The notes beneath the pieces are model-generated. The model searched no databases. It had not been told where the DNA came from and worked only from the letters and a program-made list of their open reading frames with translations. A stretch of DNA of 64,000 nt from Chitinophaga silvisoli (GTDB lineage: Bacteria; Bacteroidota; Bacteroidia; Chitinophagales; Chitinophagaceae), in assembly GCF_003412465.1 (NCBI RefSeq), contig NZ_QTJV01000007.1:248001-312000 (forward strand), read 5' to 3'. This document shows, in pieces, positions 31,901-38,185 of the stretch. A program made the position numbers and the translations under genes. Numbering within the stretch: position 1 is the stretch's first letter; every line of letters begins with the position of its first letter.

Positions 31901-33300
31901 GCCCCCTCGCAGACCTGGCTCTTTGTCAGGTAAAGAGTTGGCATTGGGAGGATTGTGATCTTAACAGCGGAGGATGGAGACGCACAGGTTTCGGAGGAGC
32001 TACCACTCTCGTAAATCCTTACACGGAAATAATAATCTGCCGCCGATGTTTTGGTAGCAGTCAGTTCGCCTTCAGCAATGATAAGGGTATCGTTGTTCGC
32101 GGTACCATAAGGTACGTTGAACCAGGTAACACCTCCATCGTCGGACATTTCCCATTGGTACTCCGGATTAGTGAAGTAAGTACTGGGAGTGTAGCTGGAG
32201 GTAATCATAGTAGGAGCGCCTTCACACAATACCTCTTTCAGGTTATCGTCCTGTCCTTCAATTTTCGCAGTGATCACCGGGCTACAATATTGGAATTCGA
32301 TATCATCGACCGCAATATCGTTACCACAACCACCGTCAAAATTATTTTTGATTCTTACAATAACATCTGTAACGCCGGAAGGTACGGTGAATGAACCACC
32401 ATACCTTTGCCATTGTGTCTTTTTGATGTTCATGGATACCGCATAGGTTTTAAACTCTGCGAGTATCTGGCTGGTATTTGCCGCGTTGAGCACCTGGAAG
32501 GTAACCCCGGCATATTTATAATCGCTTACGCAATTGTTGTTTAGAACAACAGAGGAGTCCGTGTTGAGGAGCCACGCGCTGAAGTTATAAACGGAACCGC
32601 GACAGAGACCGTTTACTTCTTTCTGGAAGAAGATACTAGGTGTATAATCTGAGTTGGCCACCAGCATACCACCGCGTGTGAGACCACTATGGTCCATAGC
32701 GGCCACCCACTCAGGTCTGAGTCGGGTGGTATTGGAGATCGCATAGTAGTTATCGTTCAGATCACCTGAACCCTGGTAAATATAGGTAACAGCCGAAGAG
32801 GGGGTGTAAGCCATTCGGGTAGCGTTGCTGGGCAACACACCGAAATTCTCAGAGAACCCTGGCATTGTGGCATTACCGCCGCTACATGTCTGGATTGTAC
32901 AGTCAACTGCCACGACCTTTTGGGTCCGCACGATGTCTGCACCATTATTCCTTTTCATGGTAACGGTAAATGTATAAGTACCGGGAGTGAGGAACTGAAT
33001 AGTCAGGGCCTGAGTACCTGTTAGCTGGGTCGCTTTGACACTGGAGTTGACATCAGAATACAGGATAGTGTAATCTGCATCTGATCCACTGGGTGTTGCG
33101 ATTGTCCAGTTGGCCTTACCTATCTGGTTACTTGAGAGTAAGGCATTCATACTAACAAACTTGGCCTGATCCGCAGTACTATTATTAGTGGACATACATA
33201 CCGTGTCCGGCACGTTGAAATAGACTGATTGCGCTCGTGTTATACCCGTCACGAGGAACAAACAGCTATATAATAGGATTAGAATCTTTTTCATCTTCAA
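22942..33300 (-). CDS. Giant secreted repeat protein with T9SS type B sorting domain
   Basis: A 3452-residue (roughly 350 kDa) exported protein. A signal peptide (1-24, ending ITRAQS) is followed by a jelly-roll-like N-terminal region (about 140-340) and Ig/PKD-like domains (about 345-1010). Fifteen tandem domains of about 87 residues follow, each opening near ANAGPDxxxCN and closing xWTxTNGxC. Next come a bridging domain, six HYR-like domains with the motif ATDNC and closing VxDTT, five short Ig-like domains (CxGxxVxL, WxxG, AGTYTVTV), and a CHU_C gliding-motility-associated C-terminal domain. The last (PNAFTPNGDGKND, YNRWGELIF, GWDGRYKG) directs export by the type IX system. The architecture suggests a surface adhesin or matrix protein; ligand unknown. 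It is a single gene with its own terminator. Confidence 0.93.
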   Translation of the reverse strand: MKMKKILILLYSCLFLVTGITRAQSVYFNVPDTVCMSTNNSTADQAKFVSMNALLSSNQIGKANWTIATPSGSDADYTILYSDVNSSVKATQLTGTQALTIQFLTPGTYTFTVTMKRNNGADIVRTQKVVAVDCTIQTCSGGNATMPGFSENFGVLPSNATRMAYTPSSAVTYIYQGSGDLNDNYYAISNTTRLRPEWVAAMDHSGLTRGGMLVANSDYTPSIFFQKEVNGLCRGSVYNFSAWLLNTDSSVVLNNNCVSDYKYAGVTFQVLNAANTSQILAEFKTYAVSMNIKKTQWQRYGGSFTVPSGVTDVIVRIKNNFDGGCGNDIAVDDIEFQYCSPVITAKIEGQDDNLKEVLCEGAPTMITSSYTPSTYFTNPEYQWEMSDDGGVTWFNVPYGTANNDTLIIAEGELTATKTSAADYYFRVRIYESGSSSETCASPSSAVKITILPMPTLYLTKSQVCEGAIVELQASGGFDYFNWSDLPDTLHMAKREIQVLSDTTIKVYGHIYYGIGDVKECVDSNSATILKDDKPIVEISATPSAICLGNNITFSVNDALNVDSTGGHIYWYKGADSTGTLLATDQTSITYTTVTMADTLFTVVVKVGECIVQAAPFKVNLTDIPAPPAGKQFIQCAETGTGKFNTGRTNITGTTGTWSIIGVEGPAVTDPANVDFADYVSLGNTKNPNYTFEVYHAGTTVYLQWKVTAQANNNCVGYAYDTLTFVGGATVAVAGPDTTQCGTSNVFTMAANEPNVDATGIFAEQGTWSVISGNAANVAIDDIHAYNTTVTVTPIGTAQDVVLQWSIANTIGCATSYDTVILHYQGVPTVTLKPVTICNTSTSFSLDTTATTGNPTYYSIAAASTGAMPGFSAVAETPITGWPITVTVPSGVAAGVYNFVLTVRNDNGGCINTIPFSVNVESPSADPTGVTVGSPNICSSGATTLTVTGGSLGKNPDGTDAAQWVWYAGGCGTGTALGTGPTITVTVSATTTFYVRAEGTGLCANSNCASGIVTVYTAPDTAKAGPDQTHCNDSAFIMTANTASVGAGKWTVVSGTATIPATDSANAGAKIYVLAGNTATLAWTITNGVCLTSDQVVLTNYMQPVQANAGPDSIKNCSTNTFVMSATAASPSTATGTWSTFAGSAATITAGQFNQPNATVTMPVGDTATLIWTVTNGTCSSHDYVKLFNYAQPTTANAGVDTIKQCMTTSFTMAATAPTIGTGKWSVKSGTATFAPSDSSKVNAVITVPNGSTAVLTWTVTNGTCSSSDDIVLINYQSPATANAGADSIVQCNNATFTMAATAASPAPAVGTWSLYPGSAATIAAADLNKINAVITLPAGDTATAFWTVTNGVCSSRDSIFLRNYQAPAKPNAGVDQAHCNDSIFTINVTTPAIGTGTWTLSKTTSAIVSQTATTVTVRVPAGDSVLAIYTVVNGTCSAADTAKLLNYMQPADANAGPDQHQCNNANFTMAANTPNVAGATGIWTKPAGSTATITGSTSSPTTTVTIPVGDSSMLFWTITNGTCVDTDTVWIVNNNPPAAANAGPDTIKQCNTAAFVMTANAPSVAGATGTWTVVSPSSYTIPAADEHNPTATFNVTAGSTVVLRWTITNLGCTSADNIVLINYEQPTAVSAGADQTKCAGTAFVMTASAVNVTGAVGTWRVASGNAVITAGEEHNTNAHVTIPNGQSAVLHWVVTNGVCADSSAVTLTNLLTPSDAAITQDSIRHCNDSAFVMSANAPDVAGATGTWTFKGTTTAYASNANDPNATIYVSAGDSVIAYWTISNGTCPTTDSIKLVNYMAPTAAALPADMQQCMTSTFPVTANAPDVPGATGTWAIVKGNATFPATDLHNTSTTFTVANGDSAYVTWTITNNLCSSVDTIKLYNYQQPVQANAGPDQTQCNISAFTMQATAASPATAVGKWSLYPGSAASFSSADSSKPNAVFTLPAGDTATAIWTVTNGVCSSADVVLLKNSAMPNQADAGVDSIRQCNTTTFTMAANSPTVTGATGKWTLSNTRATMAAADTSNPNAVITVPVGDSVIATWTITNGACFTTDKIKLVNYAQPTAANAGPDQRKCATTTFTMAANTPSIGTGVWTLSNTRASIAAADLNKPAAVINVPVGDSVVATWTITNGVCTTSDDVKLVNDAMPTTANAGPAQTHCNNSAFIMAANTATVGTGTWSFYTGSTATIAATDLNNPTAKIFVPAGDTATAIWTISNNSCMTSSTVLLKNDRMPETANAGPDQTHCNDSAFIMAATPGALPNSKGTWTVISGTATIAAADLNNPTAKVLVFAGTSATLQWTLTNGTCTGTPATVTLTNLGPVIGNTISADQTLCASETPAALTGTLTLGGGNGTFTYQWQMSTTSATAGFTNVTTGTGGTAATYTPAALTADTVWFRRIVSSGSCLNATSNVVKLRRITTNPVVVSVPAAITTNCVAGKDYTTMFGTPVFSHMPYSNEPLTVTYTDNTQTPNACQTIIMRTWTAVDRCGLTTSAAQTITVIDTTAPKFTTAAPANVTASCDNVPAAVTLTATDDCSGTLTITPIETRVDIAGQCTSNYYLIRKWVAVDNCGNVSDTLRQTVTVKDTTGPVFTGPAPANVTVDCDKVPAAITLTATDNCTPGTITVTPVDTRQSISGAKCSNTYQITRTWTATDNCGNSTILKQIITVVDTTRPVFNTIVVADTTVNCDGVPALPTITATDNCTASVKVSVAQTKVFLSTTCSNNYRLTRTWTATDDCGNVATMKQVITVQDTTRPKFTITPPADTTVSCSAVPTPPSNLSATDNCSAASNVKISYSQVRQSITGACASNYQLIRTWIAKDECGNTSTIRQVITVVDTTKPVIDPAPAAVTVTCGGTIPAAATLYATDNCDANFPKKATMTTDPYTVDACNGYTITRRWNIADACGNAAIERVQIITVVACPKPELDTALPMNCSDNTKFALQLKTKVSKPTFTLQSVYPAGTVSTPKSQTSNVFDLNGATQATFIVTDGVTGCVSDPVTYNLRYVTRPTVDLGADVAICEGNAVTLDAGAANATAGYAIKWNTGATTQQITVSAAGTYYATVTNNGCSATDTVKVTVNTPPTVNIPDTTICDGMTVKLNAYVQGASYTWNTGDTGPSITVSTAGTYTVDVTLKGCTVTDQATVTVSTPPNVTLTPDTAICPDQSVMLQVEPDGGSVAWLDGSVTNSIVVSKPGDYWVTVTKGGCVVKDTVTVTNKANISFDLGPNKDICAGGLVVLDATNPDVISYLWNDGTTDPIKEVSTPGTYTVTVLDRFCNLTTTDSVKVTVAGIGDISLGNDTTICIGQTLTLSVDAGSGNSIRWQDGATTPTYVVTTTGYYTVTVYNDCGTVTDDITVTYKACEGKPEFPNAFTPNGDGKNDSFKPHVTGTMYDYDLRIYNRWGELIFLSKDSKTGWDGRYKGTLVDVGTYVWMLSYKKILGGPVNVVKGEVTVIR
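22945..23210 (-). other. CHU_C / type B T9SS C-terminal sorting domain
   Basis: The last ~88 codons of the giant gene encode FPNAFTPNGDGKNDSF, LRIYNRWGELIF and TGWDGRYKGTLVD, the classical gliding-motility-associated C-terminal domain. It is recognised by the type IX secretion machinery, none of whose genes lie in the window. Confidence 0.92.
23226..24276 (-). repeat. Five tandem ~70-residue Ig-like domains
   Basis: Each unit has a Cys-Asp/Glu-Gly segment (such as TTICDGMTVKL), a WxxG core and a closing strand such as AGTYTVDVTLKGC. Copies are clearly diverged in both protein and DNA sequence. Confidence 0.85.
24548..26035 (-). repeat. Six tandem ~83-residue HYR-like domains
   Basis: Units share VxCxxVPxxxxLxATDNC, then RTWTATDNCGN and end VITVVDTT. 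Paired Cys residues suggest disulfides outside the cell. The first and last copies are the most divergent. Confidence 0.85.
26345..30255 (-). repeat. Fifteen tandem ~87-residue domains (about 261-bp units)
   Basis: I counted fifteen consecutive copies, each ANAGPDxxxCNxxxFxMxA, GTWxxxxGxA, VPxGDxxxxxWTxTNGxC, and a closing LxNYxxP. A further diverged copy lies before the array (near 31100-30830). The regular length and a Cys pair per unit suggest a long rigid stalk. Confidence 0.88.
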
Positions 33301-33729
33301 TTATTTTGGGAAAAAACTATCAGAGAGGGCTGGATTAACAATCGGGCGCTCTTTGTGGTCTTTCATATTTTTGAGGGTGAAAAAGCAACCAGCTCCTTAC
33401 GGAGATGGCGATCCATGAAGTGTAAAGTGCTTTCATAGGCCTGGTTAAGTTTTACGATATGGCTTTAAATAATACTATTTTGAAATTAAAATTAACACTA
33501 ATATAGTAAATAGAAAAAATGTGTATTACTCATCATTGGATAAATAAAAGCATAAATGGAAGTAATAGGGGAGAGGAATTTTGATTTTCAGGTACTTAAT
33601 GGGGTTAAAATTATTTTTACATTTGAGAAGAAAAGTTATCCACATCTGCGATCCGTGAATAAAAAAGTTATATTTGACGTTCGTAGTGTCAAATATTTAT
33701 CTACCTTTGCAGACCAAATTTGATGTAAG
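33301..33729 (+). other. Intergenic region between giant gene and rpmI
   Basis: The 429 bases hold no gene I can support. They are AT-rich and must contain the upstream region of the minus-strand giant gene on the left and the rpmI promoter on the right. One isolated match to a DnaA box (ttatccaca, 33636-33644) is present. Confidence 0.6.
33670..33709 (+). promoter_or_regulatory. rpmI-rplT promoter with overlapping 9-bp dyad
   Basis: A -7 box TACCTTTG lies at 33702-33709, 21 bases before the rpmI ATG. Just upstream is a perfect inverted repeat, atatttgac (33670-33678) and gtcaaatat (33688-33696). The only TTTG in range (33673-33676) sits inside the left arm, 25 bases from the -7 box, slightly too far. 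The dyad could be an operator. Confidence 0.5.
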
Positions 33730-33927
33730 ATGCCCAAAGTAAAGACTCATTCCCGGGCTAAGAAGACCTTCAAGGTTACCGGGAGCGGACAGATTAAGCG
33801 GTATAATGCCTTCAAAAGTCACTTGCTGACCAAGAAAGCTACCAAAAGAAAACGCCACCTGAGAGGCAGCAGCCTGGTTAGTTCAGCTAACCTGGATCTG
33901 GTTAAGAGAATGCTCGCACTCAGATAG
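33730..33927 (+). CDS. rpmI: 50S ribosomal protein L35
   Basis: A 65-residue basic protein of the large subunit. It opens MPKVKTHSRAKKTFKVTGSG and contains HLLTKKATKRKRHLRG, the family signature. Length matches the family. It is first in a two-gene unit with rplT, with its own promoter, and is separated from infC, its usual upstream partner. Confidence 0.97.
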   Translation: MPKVKTHSRAKKTFKVTGSGQIKRYNAFKSHLLTKKATKRKRHLRGSSLVSSANLDLVKRMLALR

Positions 33928-33977
33928 TCGGTAGTTTAGAAATTATTATTTAACTAAAACGGAAAAAAGAGCACAAA

Positions 33978-34322
33978 ATGCCTCGTTCAGTAAATGCAGT
34001 TGCTTCCAGAGCCCGCAGGAAGAAAATTTTAAAGCAGGCCAAAGGTTTCTATGGTAAACGTAAAAATGTTTATACCGTAGCCAAAAACGTATTGGAGAAA
34101 GGTCTTACATATAGCTATGTAGGCCGTAAATTAAAGAAAAGAAACTACCGTCAGTTGTGGATCGCGCGTATCAACGCCGCAGTTCGTGCAGAAGGTATCA
34201 CTTATTCTGAGTTCATCCACAAGCTGTCAGTTAAAAATATCGATCTGAACAGAAAGGTATTGGCTGATCTGGCTATGAATGAGCCTGAGACTTTCAAGAA
34301 GCTCGTAGCTACCGTTAAATAA
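33978..34322 (+). CDS. rplT: 50S ribosomal protein L20
   Basis: A 114-residue 23S rRNA-binding assembly protein. Hallmarks: MPRSVNAVASRARRKKILKQ, then AKGFYGKRKNVYTVAK and YRQLWIARINAAVRAEGITYS. It starts 50 bases after rpmI and is followed by a strong terminator. In many bacteria L20 represses its own operon by binding the mRNA; no obvious mimic of its rRNA site was identified here. Confidence 0.97.
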   Translation: MPRSVNAVASRARRKKILKQAKGFYGKRKNVYTVAKNVLEKGLTYSYVGRKLKKRNYRQLWIARINAAVRAEGITYSEFIHKLSVKNIDLNRKVLADLAMNEPETFKKLVATVK

Positions 34323-34348
34323 GCGGAAGCCTCCAAGGATAAAAATAG

Positions 34349-34376
34349 AGCCGGTGTCGTAAAGACACCGGCTTTG
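34349..34376 (+). terminator. Rho-independent terminator of rpmI-rplT
   Basis: agccggtgtc/gacaccggct stem with a gtaaa-type loop and a T-rich tail, 26 bases after the rplT stop. Confidence 0.9.
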
Positions 34377-34408
34377 TTATTTTGTAGTCATCCTCCACAG
34401 CTACTCAT

Positions 34409-34446
34409 AAAAAAAGCGCTTCCACCTTTGGCAGAAGCGCTTTTTT
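34409..34446. terminator. Bidirectional terminator between rplT and ispE
   Basis: aaaaaagcgcttc and gaagcgctttttt pair around an 11-base loop. The right end touches the ispE stop; it serves ispE on the minus strand and could back up the rplT terminator. Confidence 0.88.
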
Positions 34447-34448
34447 AA

Positions 34449-35243
34449 CTATATGATAAATGACTTATAATCTGTTTTAAATTTCCCTCCCTCCGGAAAG
34501 ATGCCAACCATGGCCGAACCACTACCACTCATTGTCGCGTACACCGAACCTTGTTGATACATCTCCTCTTTAATCGCCGCGAGTTCCGGGTGCGCCTCAA
34601 AAATCGGAATCTCAAAATCATTCTTCATCAATCCCTTCCATTCTTCTAATGGCCGTTTTATCACCTCCTTCAAAGAGACTTCTGGCTCCCTGGGTGTCAG
34701 CTGTTTAAACGCCCAACCTGTATTTACATGAATACCAGGATATACCAGCACAATCGTACATCCTTTCAAATCCAGTTCAAGGGGCTCCATCACCTCTCCG
34801 CGTCCTGTAGCATAACAAGCCCTGTTGAGTATGAAAAAAGGACAATCACTCCCCAACATTGCGGCATACGCCAGCATTTGCTCCTTCGTCAATTCCAGCT
34901 GAAAACGCTGATTCAGATGTACCAGCATAAATGCCGCATCTGCGGATCCACCACCCAAACCTGCACCAATAGGAATATGCTTATGGAGGTGAATATCTAC
35001 TTCCGGTATAAATGGAAAGTCCTTCTTCAGCAAATGCCAGGCTTTCAGGCATAGATTATCTGCAGCAGCACCCGGTATGTCAATACCGCTGCTGTGGAAC
35101 TGTAATGTTCCCGGACTCAAAACCTCCAGCGCATCTGTGAGCTGCAGGGGATAGAATACCGTCTCCAGGTCATGAAAACCATCCGTACGCTTACGGATAA
35201 TATGCAGACCCAGGTTTATTTTGCAATTTGGAAAAACGATCAT
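34449..35243 (-). CDS. ispE: 4-(cytidine 5'-diphospho)-2-C-methyl-D-erythritol kinase
   Basis: GHMP-family kinase of the MEP isoprenoid pathway, phosphorylating CDP-methylerythritol with ATP. The 264 residues show NCKINLGLHI near the N-terminus (catalytic Lys8), the ATP loop PIGAGLGGGSADAAF (91-105) and the third GHMP motif YATMSGSGSAMVGIF near the C-terminus. It lies 18 bases downstream of the bifunctional nuclease gene on the same strand. Confidence 0.96.
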   Translation of the reverse strand: MIVFPNCKINLGLHIIRKRTDGFHDLETVFYPLQLTDALEVLSPGTLQFHSSGIDIPGAAADNLCLKAWHLLKKDFPFIPEVDIHLHKHIPIGAGLGGGSADAAFMLVHLNQRFQLELTKEQMLAYAAMLGSDCPFFILNRACYATGRGEVMEPLELDLKGCTIVLVYPGIHVNTGWAFKQLTPREPEVSLKEVIKRPLEEWKGLMKNDFEIPIFEAHPELAAIKEEMYQQGSVYATMSGSGSAMVGIFPEGGKFKTDYKSFII

Positions 35244-35261
35244 GCGGAAAAAAGGTATGAA

Positions 35262-35861
35262 TTATCTGCTTTTCCGGCTATTGATCTCATCGCGTATCGC
35301 GATCGCCCGGATATAATCTTCCTGTTCCAATACTTCCTGTAGCAATTGTGTAAGCTCATCCAGGTTCAGGACTTTCAGATCATCCTCTGCGCCTTTTTCA
35401 TGTTCCGAAATGGTCGGCGTAACAGGTTTTAAACCCTTCTTGCCGGCAGGGTCATCGAGTAGGATACCGGCACTGTTCAGGATGTTTTCATAAGTAAAGA
35501 TGGGACAACCAAATCGAACAGCCAGTGCAAGTGCATCGGAAGTACGTGAATCTATTTCAATGGTTTCATCATTACTGTAGCAGACCAGTTTTGAATAAAA
35601 AATCCCTTCCTGCAAGTTGCTGATGACTACTTCGTGTAATTCAATGTTGAATGCATTCATAAAGTTCTTCATCAGATCGTGTGTCAGTGGGCGGCTGGGT
35701 TGCATTTTTTCAAGCGCTACAGCAATGGCCTGTGCTTCAAATCCACCTATCACAATAGGTAATCTGCGCAAACCGTTCACTTCCCCCAATACGACGGCGT
35801 ATGAATGTGTTTGTGTAATGCTGTGCGAAAGGGCAACTATTTCCAGTTCTATTTTTCTCAT
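35262..35861 (-). CDS. Bifunctional nuclease family protein (DUF151) with UVR-like tail
   Basis: A 199-residue protein with the BFN/DUF151 domain at about 1-135. Visible motifs are LPIVIGGFEAQAIAVALEK, SRPLTHDLMKNFM and SRTSDALALAVRFGCPI. Homologues have been reported to have RNase and DNase activity. The C-terminus (about 165-199; LLQEVLEQEDYIRAIAIRDE) resembles a UVR motif, known as a UvrB-UvrC contact. It is upstream of ispE and probably co-transcribed. Confidence 0.9.
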   Translation of the reverse strand: MRKIELEIVALSHSITQTHSYAVVLGEVNGLRRLPIVIGGFEAQAIAVALEKMQPSRPLTHDLMKNFMNAFNIELHEVVISNLQEGIFYSKLVCYSNDETIEIDSRTSDALALAVRFGCPIFTYENILNSAGILLDDPAGKKGLKPVTPTISEHEKGAEDDLKVLNLDELTQLLQEVLEQEDYIRAIAIRDEINSRKSR

Positions 35862-35949
35862 ATCTGTCCTGCGTTGTCGCTGAATATTTTATAAGTCGTG
35901 AAGTTAGAAAAAATATTCCTTATCTAAAAATTACGTAATGCTTGAAAAT

Positions 35950-35992
35950 CCTGAAAATTAGCTGCTGTCGAAGACAGCAGCCAATTTTCAGG
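35950..35992 (-). terminator. Long interrupted inverted repeat downstream of etfA
   Basis: cctgaaaatt and aattttcagg flank gctgctgtc and gacagcagc around a gaa loop: 19 paired bases with one mismatch. It lies 9 bases beyond the etfA stop on the minus strand, so a terminator is likely. Confidence 0.75.
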
Positions 35993-36000
35993 ACTTATTT

Positions 36001-36969
36001 TTATCCTTTTAAAGCCTTTACAGCCGCTGTCAACTTAGGCACTACCTCAAATGCATCACCTACAATTCCGTAATCAGCCGCCTTGAAAAACGGTGCTTCC
36101 GGATCCTTATTGATTACTACGATCACCTTACTACCATTTACCCCTGCCAAATGTTGTATTGCACCAGATATTCCTATTGCAAAATACAGGTTCGGCCGCA
36201 CAGTCAAACCCGTTTGTCCTACATGTTCATGGTGTGGCCGCCATCCTGAATCCGCTACTGGCCTGGAACACGCTGTACCTGCTCCCAATGCCTGTGCCAG
36301 GTCGGTAACCAGGCCCCAATTCTCGGGACCTTTCAGCCCGCGGCCGCCGCTCACTACGATCTCTGCTTCTGTCAGCGGAATTTCCCCACTCACTGTTTCT
36401 ACCTTACTCACTTTTACCTTAAAATCCCCATCGTTCACAGCTGCCGGGAAAGCAGTAACCGTCGCTGTACCCGAAGATTTTTCCACTGCAAAGGTATTGG
36501 GCATTACTGCTATTACCTTTTTAGCAGAAGTGATATTTATGTTGGCAAATGCCTTGCCAGAGAACACGCTCTTTTTTACTACAAAACCATTGCTGGTATC
36601 AGGATAAGAAACCACACCTGATACAAAACCTGCCTTGAGGCGGGCAGCTACTCTGGGCGCTATTGCCTTTCCATCAAAATTGTGTGGGAAGATAATCACA
36701 TCGGCAGCTTCATGCTCCGCAGCCGCCGCAATGATCCTGGTAAACACCGAACCTTCTGTTTCATTCAGGCGCGCATCTGCTGCGTGCAACACCTTTGTTG
36801 CACCGTAATTGCCCAGTGCCGTTAATTCATTTTCGGCTACTTCACCCAGCACCAGCACGGTTGCAGTTGTACTAAATTGTTGTGCTACTTTTGCACCATA
36901 TTGTATCGCTTCAAAAGCCGCCTTCTTGATCTTACCCTGGGCCTGATCTGCAAATATGAGGACTGACAT
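36001..36969 (-). CDS. etfA: Electron transfer flavoprotein subunit alpha
   Basis: FAD-binding subunit of the ETF heterodimer, which carries electrons from acyl-CoA and other dehydrogenases to the quinone pool. The 322 residues have the N-terminal ETF domain (MSVLIFADQAQGKIKKAAFE) and the C-terminal FAD domain with VVSGGRGLKG, ACSRPVADSGW, VGQTGLTVRPNLYFAIGISGA and VVINKDPEAPFFKAADYGIVGD. The beta-subunit gene lies 99 bases upstream. Confidence 0.97.
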   Translation of the reverse strand: MSVLIFADQAQGKIKKAAFEAIQYGAKVAQQFSTTATVLVLGEVAENELTALGNYGATKVLHAADARLNETEGSVFTRIIAAAAEHEAADVIIFPHNFDGKAIAPRVAARLKAGFVSGVVSYPDTSNGFVVKKSVFSGKAFANINITSAKKVIAVMPNTFAVEKSSGTATVTAFPAAVNDGDFKVKVSKVETVSGEIPLTEAEIVVSGGRGLKGPENWGLVTDLAQALGAGTACSRPVADSGWRPHHEHVGQTGLTVRPNLYFAIGISGAIQHLAGVNGSKVIVVINKDPEAPFFKAADYGIVGDAFEVVPKLTAAVKALKG

Positions 36970-37068
36970 ATCTCTTGGCTGTTTAGATTGTTGAATAATG
37001 TGCGCGCAGGCGAGGAGCCTTACGTGGAATGATTTTTCTTAACGGGGTATTCAGTAAAACCGGTTAAC

Positions 37069-37809
37069 TTAAATCACCTTAGCTTCTTCGTGCAATAGCT
37101 TTACCAGCTCTTCCACATTGTCGGGGCTAATCATTTTTACGCCTGCCTTGGCCGGTGGCAGCTCAAAACCTGCAATAGCAGTCAGCGTATCGGCTGCTGC
37201 CGGCTCTACTACCGCCAGTGGCTTGGTTCTTGCAGCCATAATACCACGCATATTCGGAATGCGGGCTTCGGCCATTCCTTTCTGACAGGATACGACTACC
37301 GGGAGCTCAACATTCACGACTTCCTCGCCGCCTTCGATTTCCCTGTTGATGGTAGCGGTATTACCACTCAGATCCAGCTTTGCAGCGATGGATACATAAG
37401 GTAGGTCAAGCAATTCTGCGACCATACCACCGATGGCAGCACCATTGTAATCGATGGTTTCCTTTCCGGTCAGAATCAGGTCATACCCCTGTTGTCTGGC
37501 ATGGGCTGCAATCTGCGCAGCGATAAAATAACTGTCGGGACTATCTGTGTTCACCCTGAAGGCTTCATCGCCTCCTAATGCAAGGGCTTTACGGATAATA
37601 GGCTCTGTGTCGGCACCACCCACGGTAATGAGATGTACAGTAGCGTTGAGGGTCTCTTTTAGTTCCAGCGCCCTGACCAGGGCATACCATTCATCGTAGG
37701 GGTTGATGATGAATTGTACACCCGCTTCATTGAATTTCGTGTTGTTGTCTGTGAAAGCTATTTTTGCAGTCGTGTCCGGAGTTTTACTGATACATACTAA
37801 TATCTTCAT
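37069..37809 (-). CDS. etfB: Electron transfer flavoprotein subunit beta
   Basis: AMP-binding partner of EtfA. I chose the ATG at 37809, giving 246 residues starting MKILVCISKTPDTTAKIAF, which matches the family. The frame is open for another 133 codons upstream, but that part is unlike any ETF and overlaps the divergent TPR gene. Motifs include IINPYDEWYALVRALELKE, DLILTGKETIDYNGAAIG and RIPNMRGIMAARTKPL. It forms an operon with etfA. Confidence 0.96.
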   Translation of the reverse strand: MKILVCISKTPDTTAKIAFTDNNTKFNEAGVQFIINPYDEWYALVRALELKETLNATVHLITVGGADTEPIIRKALALGGDEAFRVNTDSPDSYFIAAQIAAHARQQGYDLILTGKETIDYNGAAIGGMVAELLDLPYVSIAAKLDLSGNTATINREIEGGEEVVNVELPVVVSCQKGMAEARIPNMRGIMAARTKPLAVVEPAAADTLTAIAGFELPPAKAGVKMISPDNVEELVKLLHEEAKVI

Positions 37810-37846
37810 GGCCTTAACTGTTTTATATAAAAAAAAGCGGTATGAG

Positions 37847-37854
37847 CAAATATA
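37847..37854 (-). promoter_or_regulatory. Putative -7 box (TATATTTG, minus strand) for etfB-etfA
   Basis: The plus-strand caaatata reads TATATTTG on the minus strand, fits TAnnTTTG and lies 38 bases before the etfB start. No good -33 element was seen. Confidence 0.35.
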
Positions 37855-37862
37855 TTTAAATA

Positions 37863-38171
37863 ATGGATAGGATAGCCAGTATAAAAGAATTTTTGAAACA
37901 GACACCAAATGACAGCTTTCTGAAGCATGCGTTGGCGCTGGAATATATAAAGCTGGGCAATGATTCAGATGCCCGTCAGCAGTTCGAAGAACTGCTGGCA
38001 CACGAACCGGGTTATGTAGGTTCATATTATCACCTTGGCAAACTGCTTGAAAGGGCAGGAGCGGAGCAGGAGGCCATTGCCATCTATGAAAAAGGAATGG
38101 AAATGGCGAAAGCGGAGAATAACAGGCATGCCTATAATGAACTGCAGATGGCACTTGATGACCTGCTGTAA
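37863..38171 (+). CDS. Small tetratricopeptide repeat protein
   Basis: A 102-residue all-helical protein made of about three TPR units, for example FLKHALALEYIKLGNDSDA and GSYYHLGKLLERAGAEQEA. It has no signal peptide. It starts 53 bases from the divergent etfB and ends 14 bases before tilS, with which it is probably co-transcribed. A protein-binding role is inferred from the fold. Confidence 0.85.
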   Translation: MDRIASIKEFLKQTPNDSFLKHALALEYIKLGNDSDARQQFEELLAHEPGYVGSYYHLGKLLERAGAEQEAIAIYEKGMEMAKAENNRHAYNELQMALDDLL

Positions 38172-38185
38172 GAACAAACAATCGA

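Noticed and set aside
33636..33644. Perfect DnaA box (ttatccaca), possible replication origin
   Set aside because: It is a single box with no cluster, no dnaA/dnaN neighbours and no repeated AT-rich unwinding units; one match is expected by chance.
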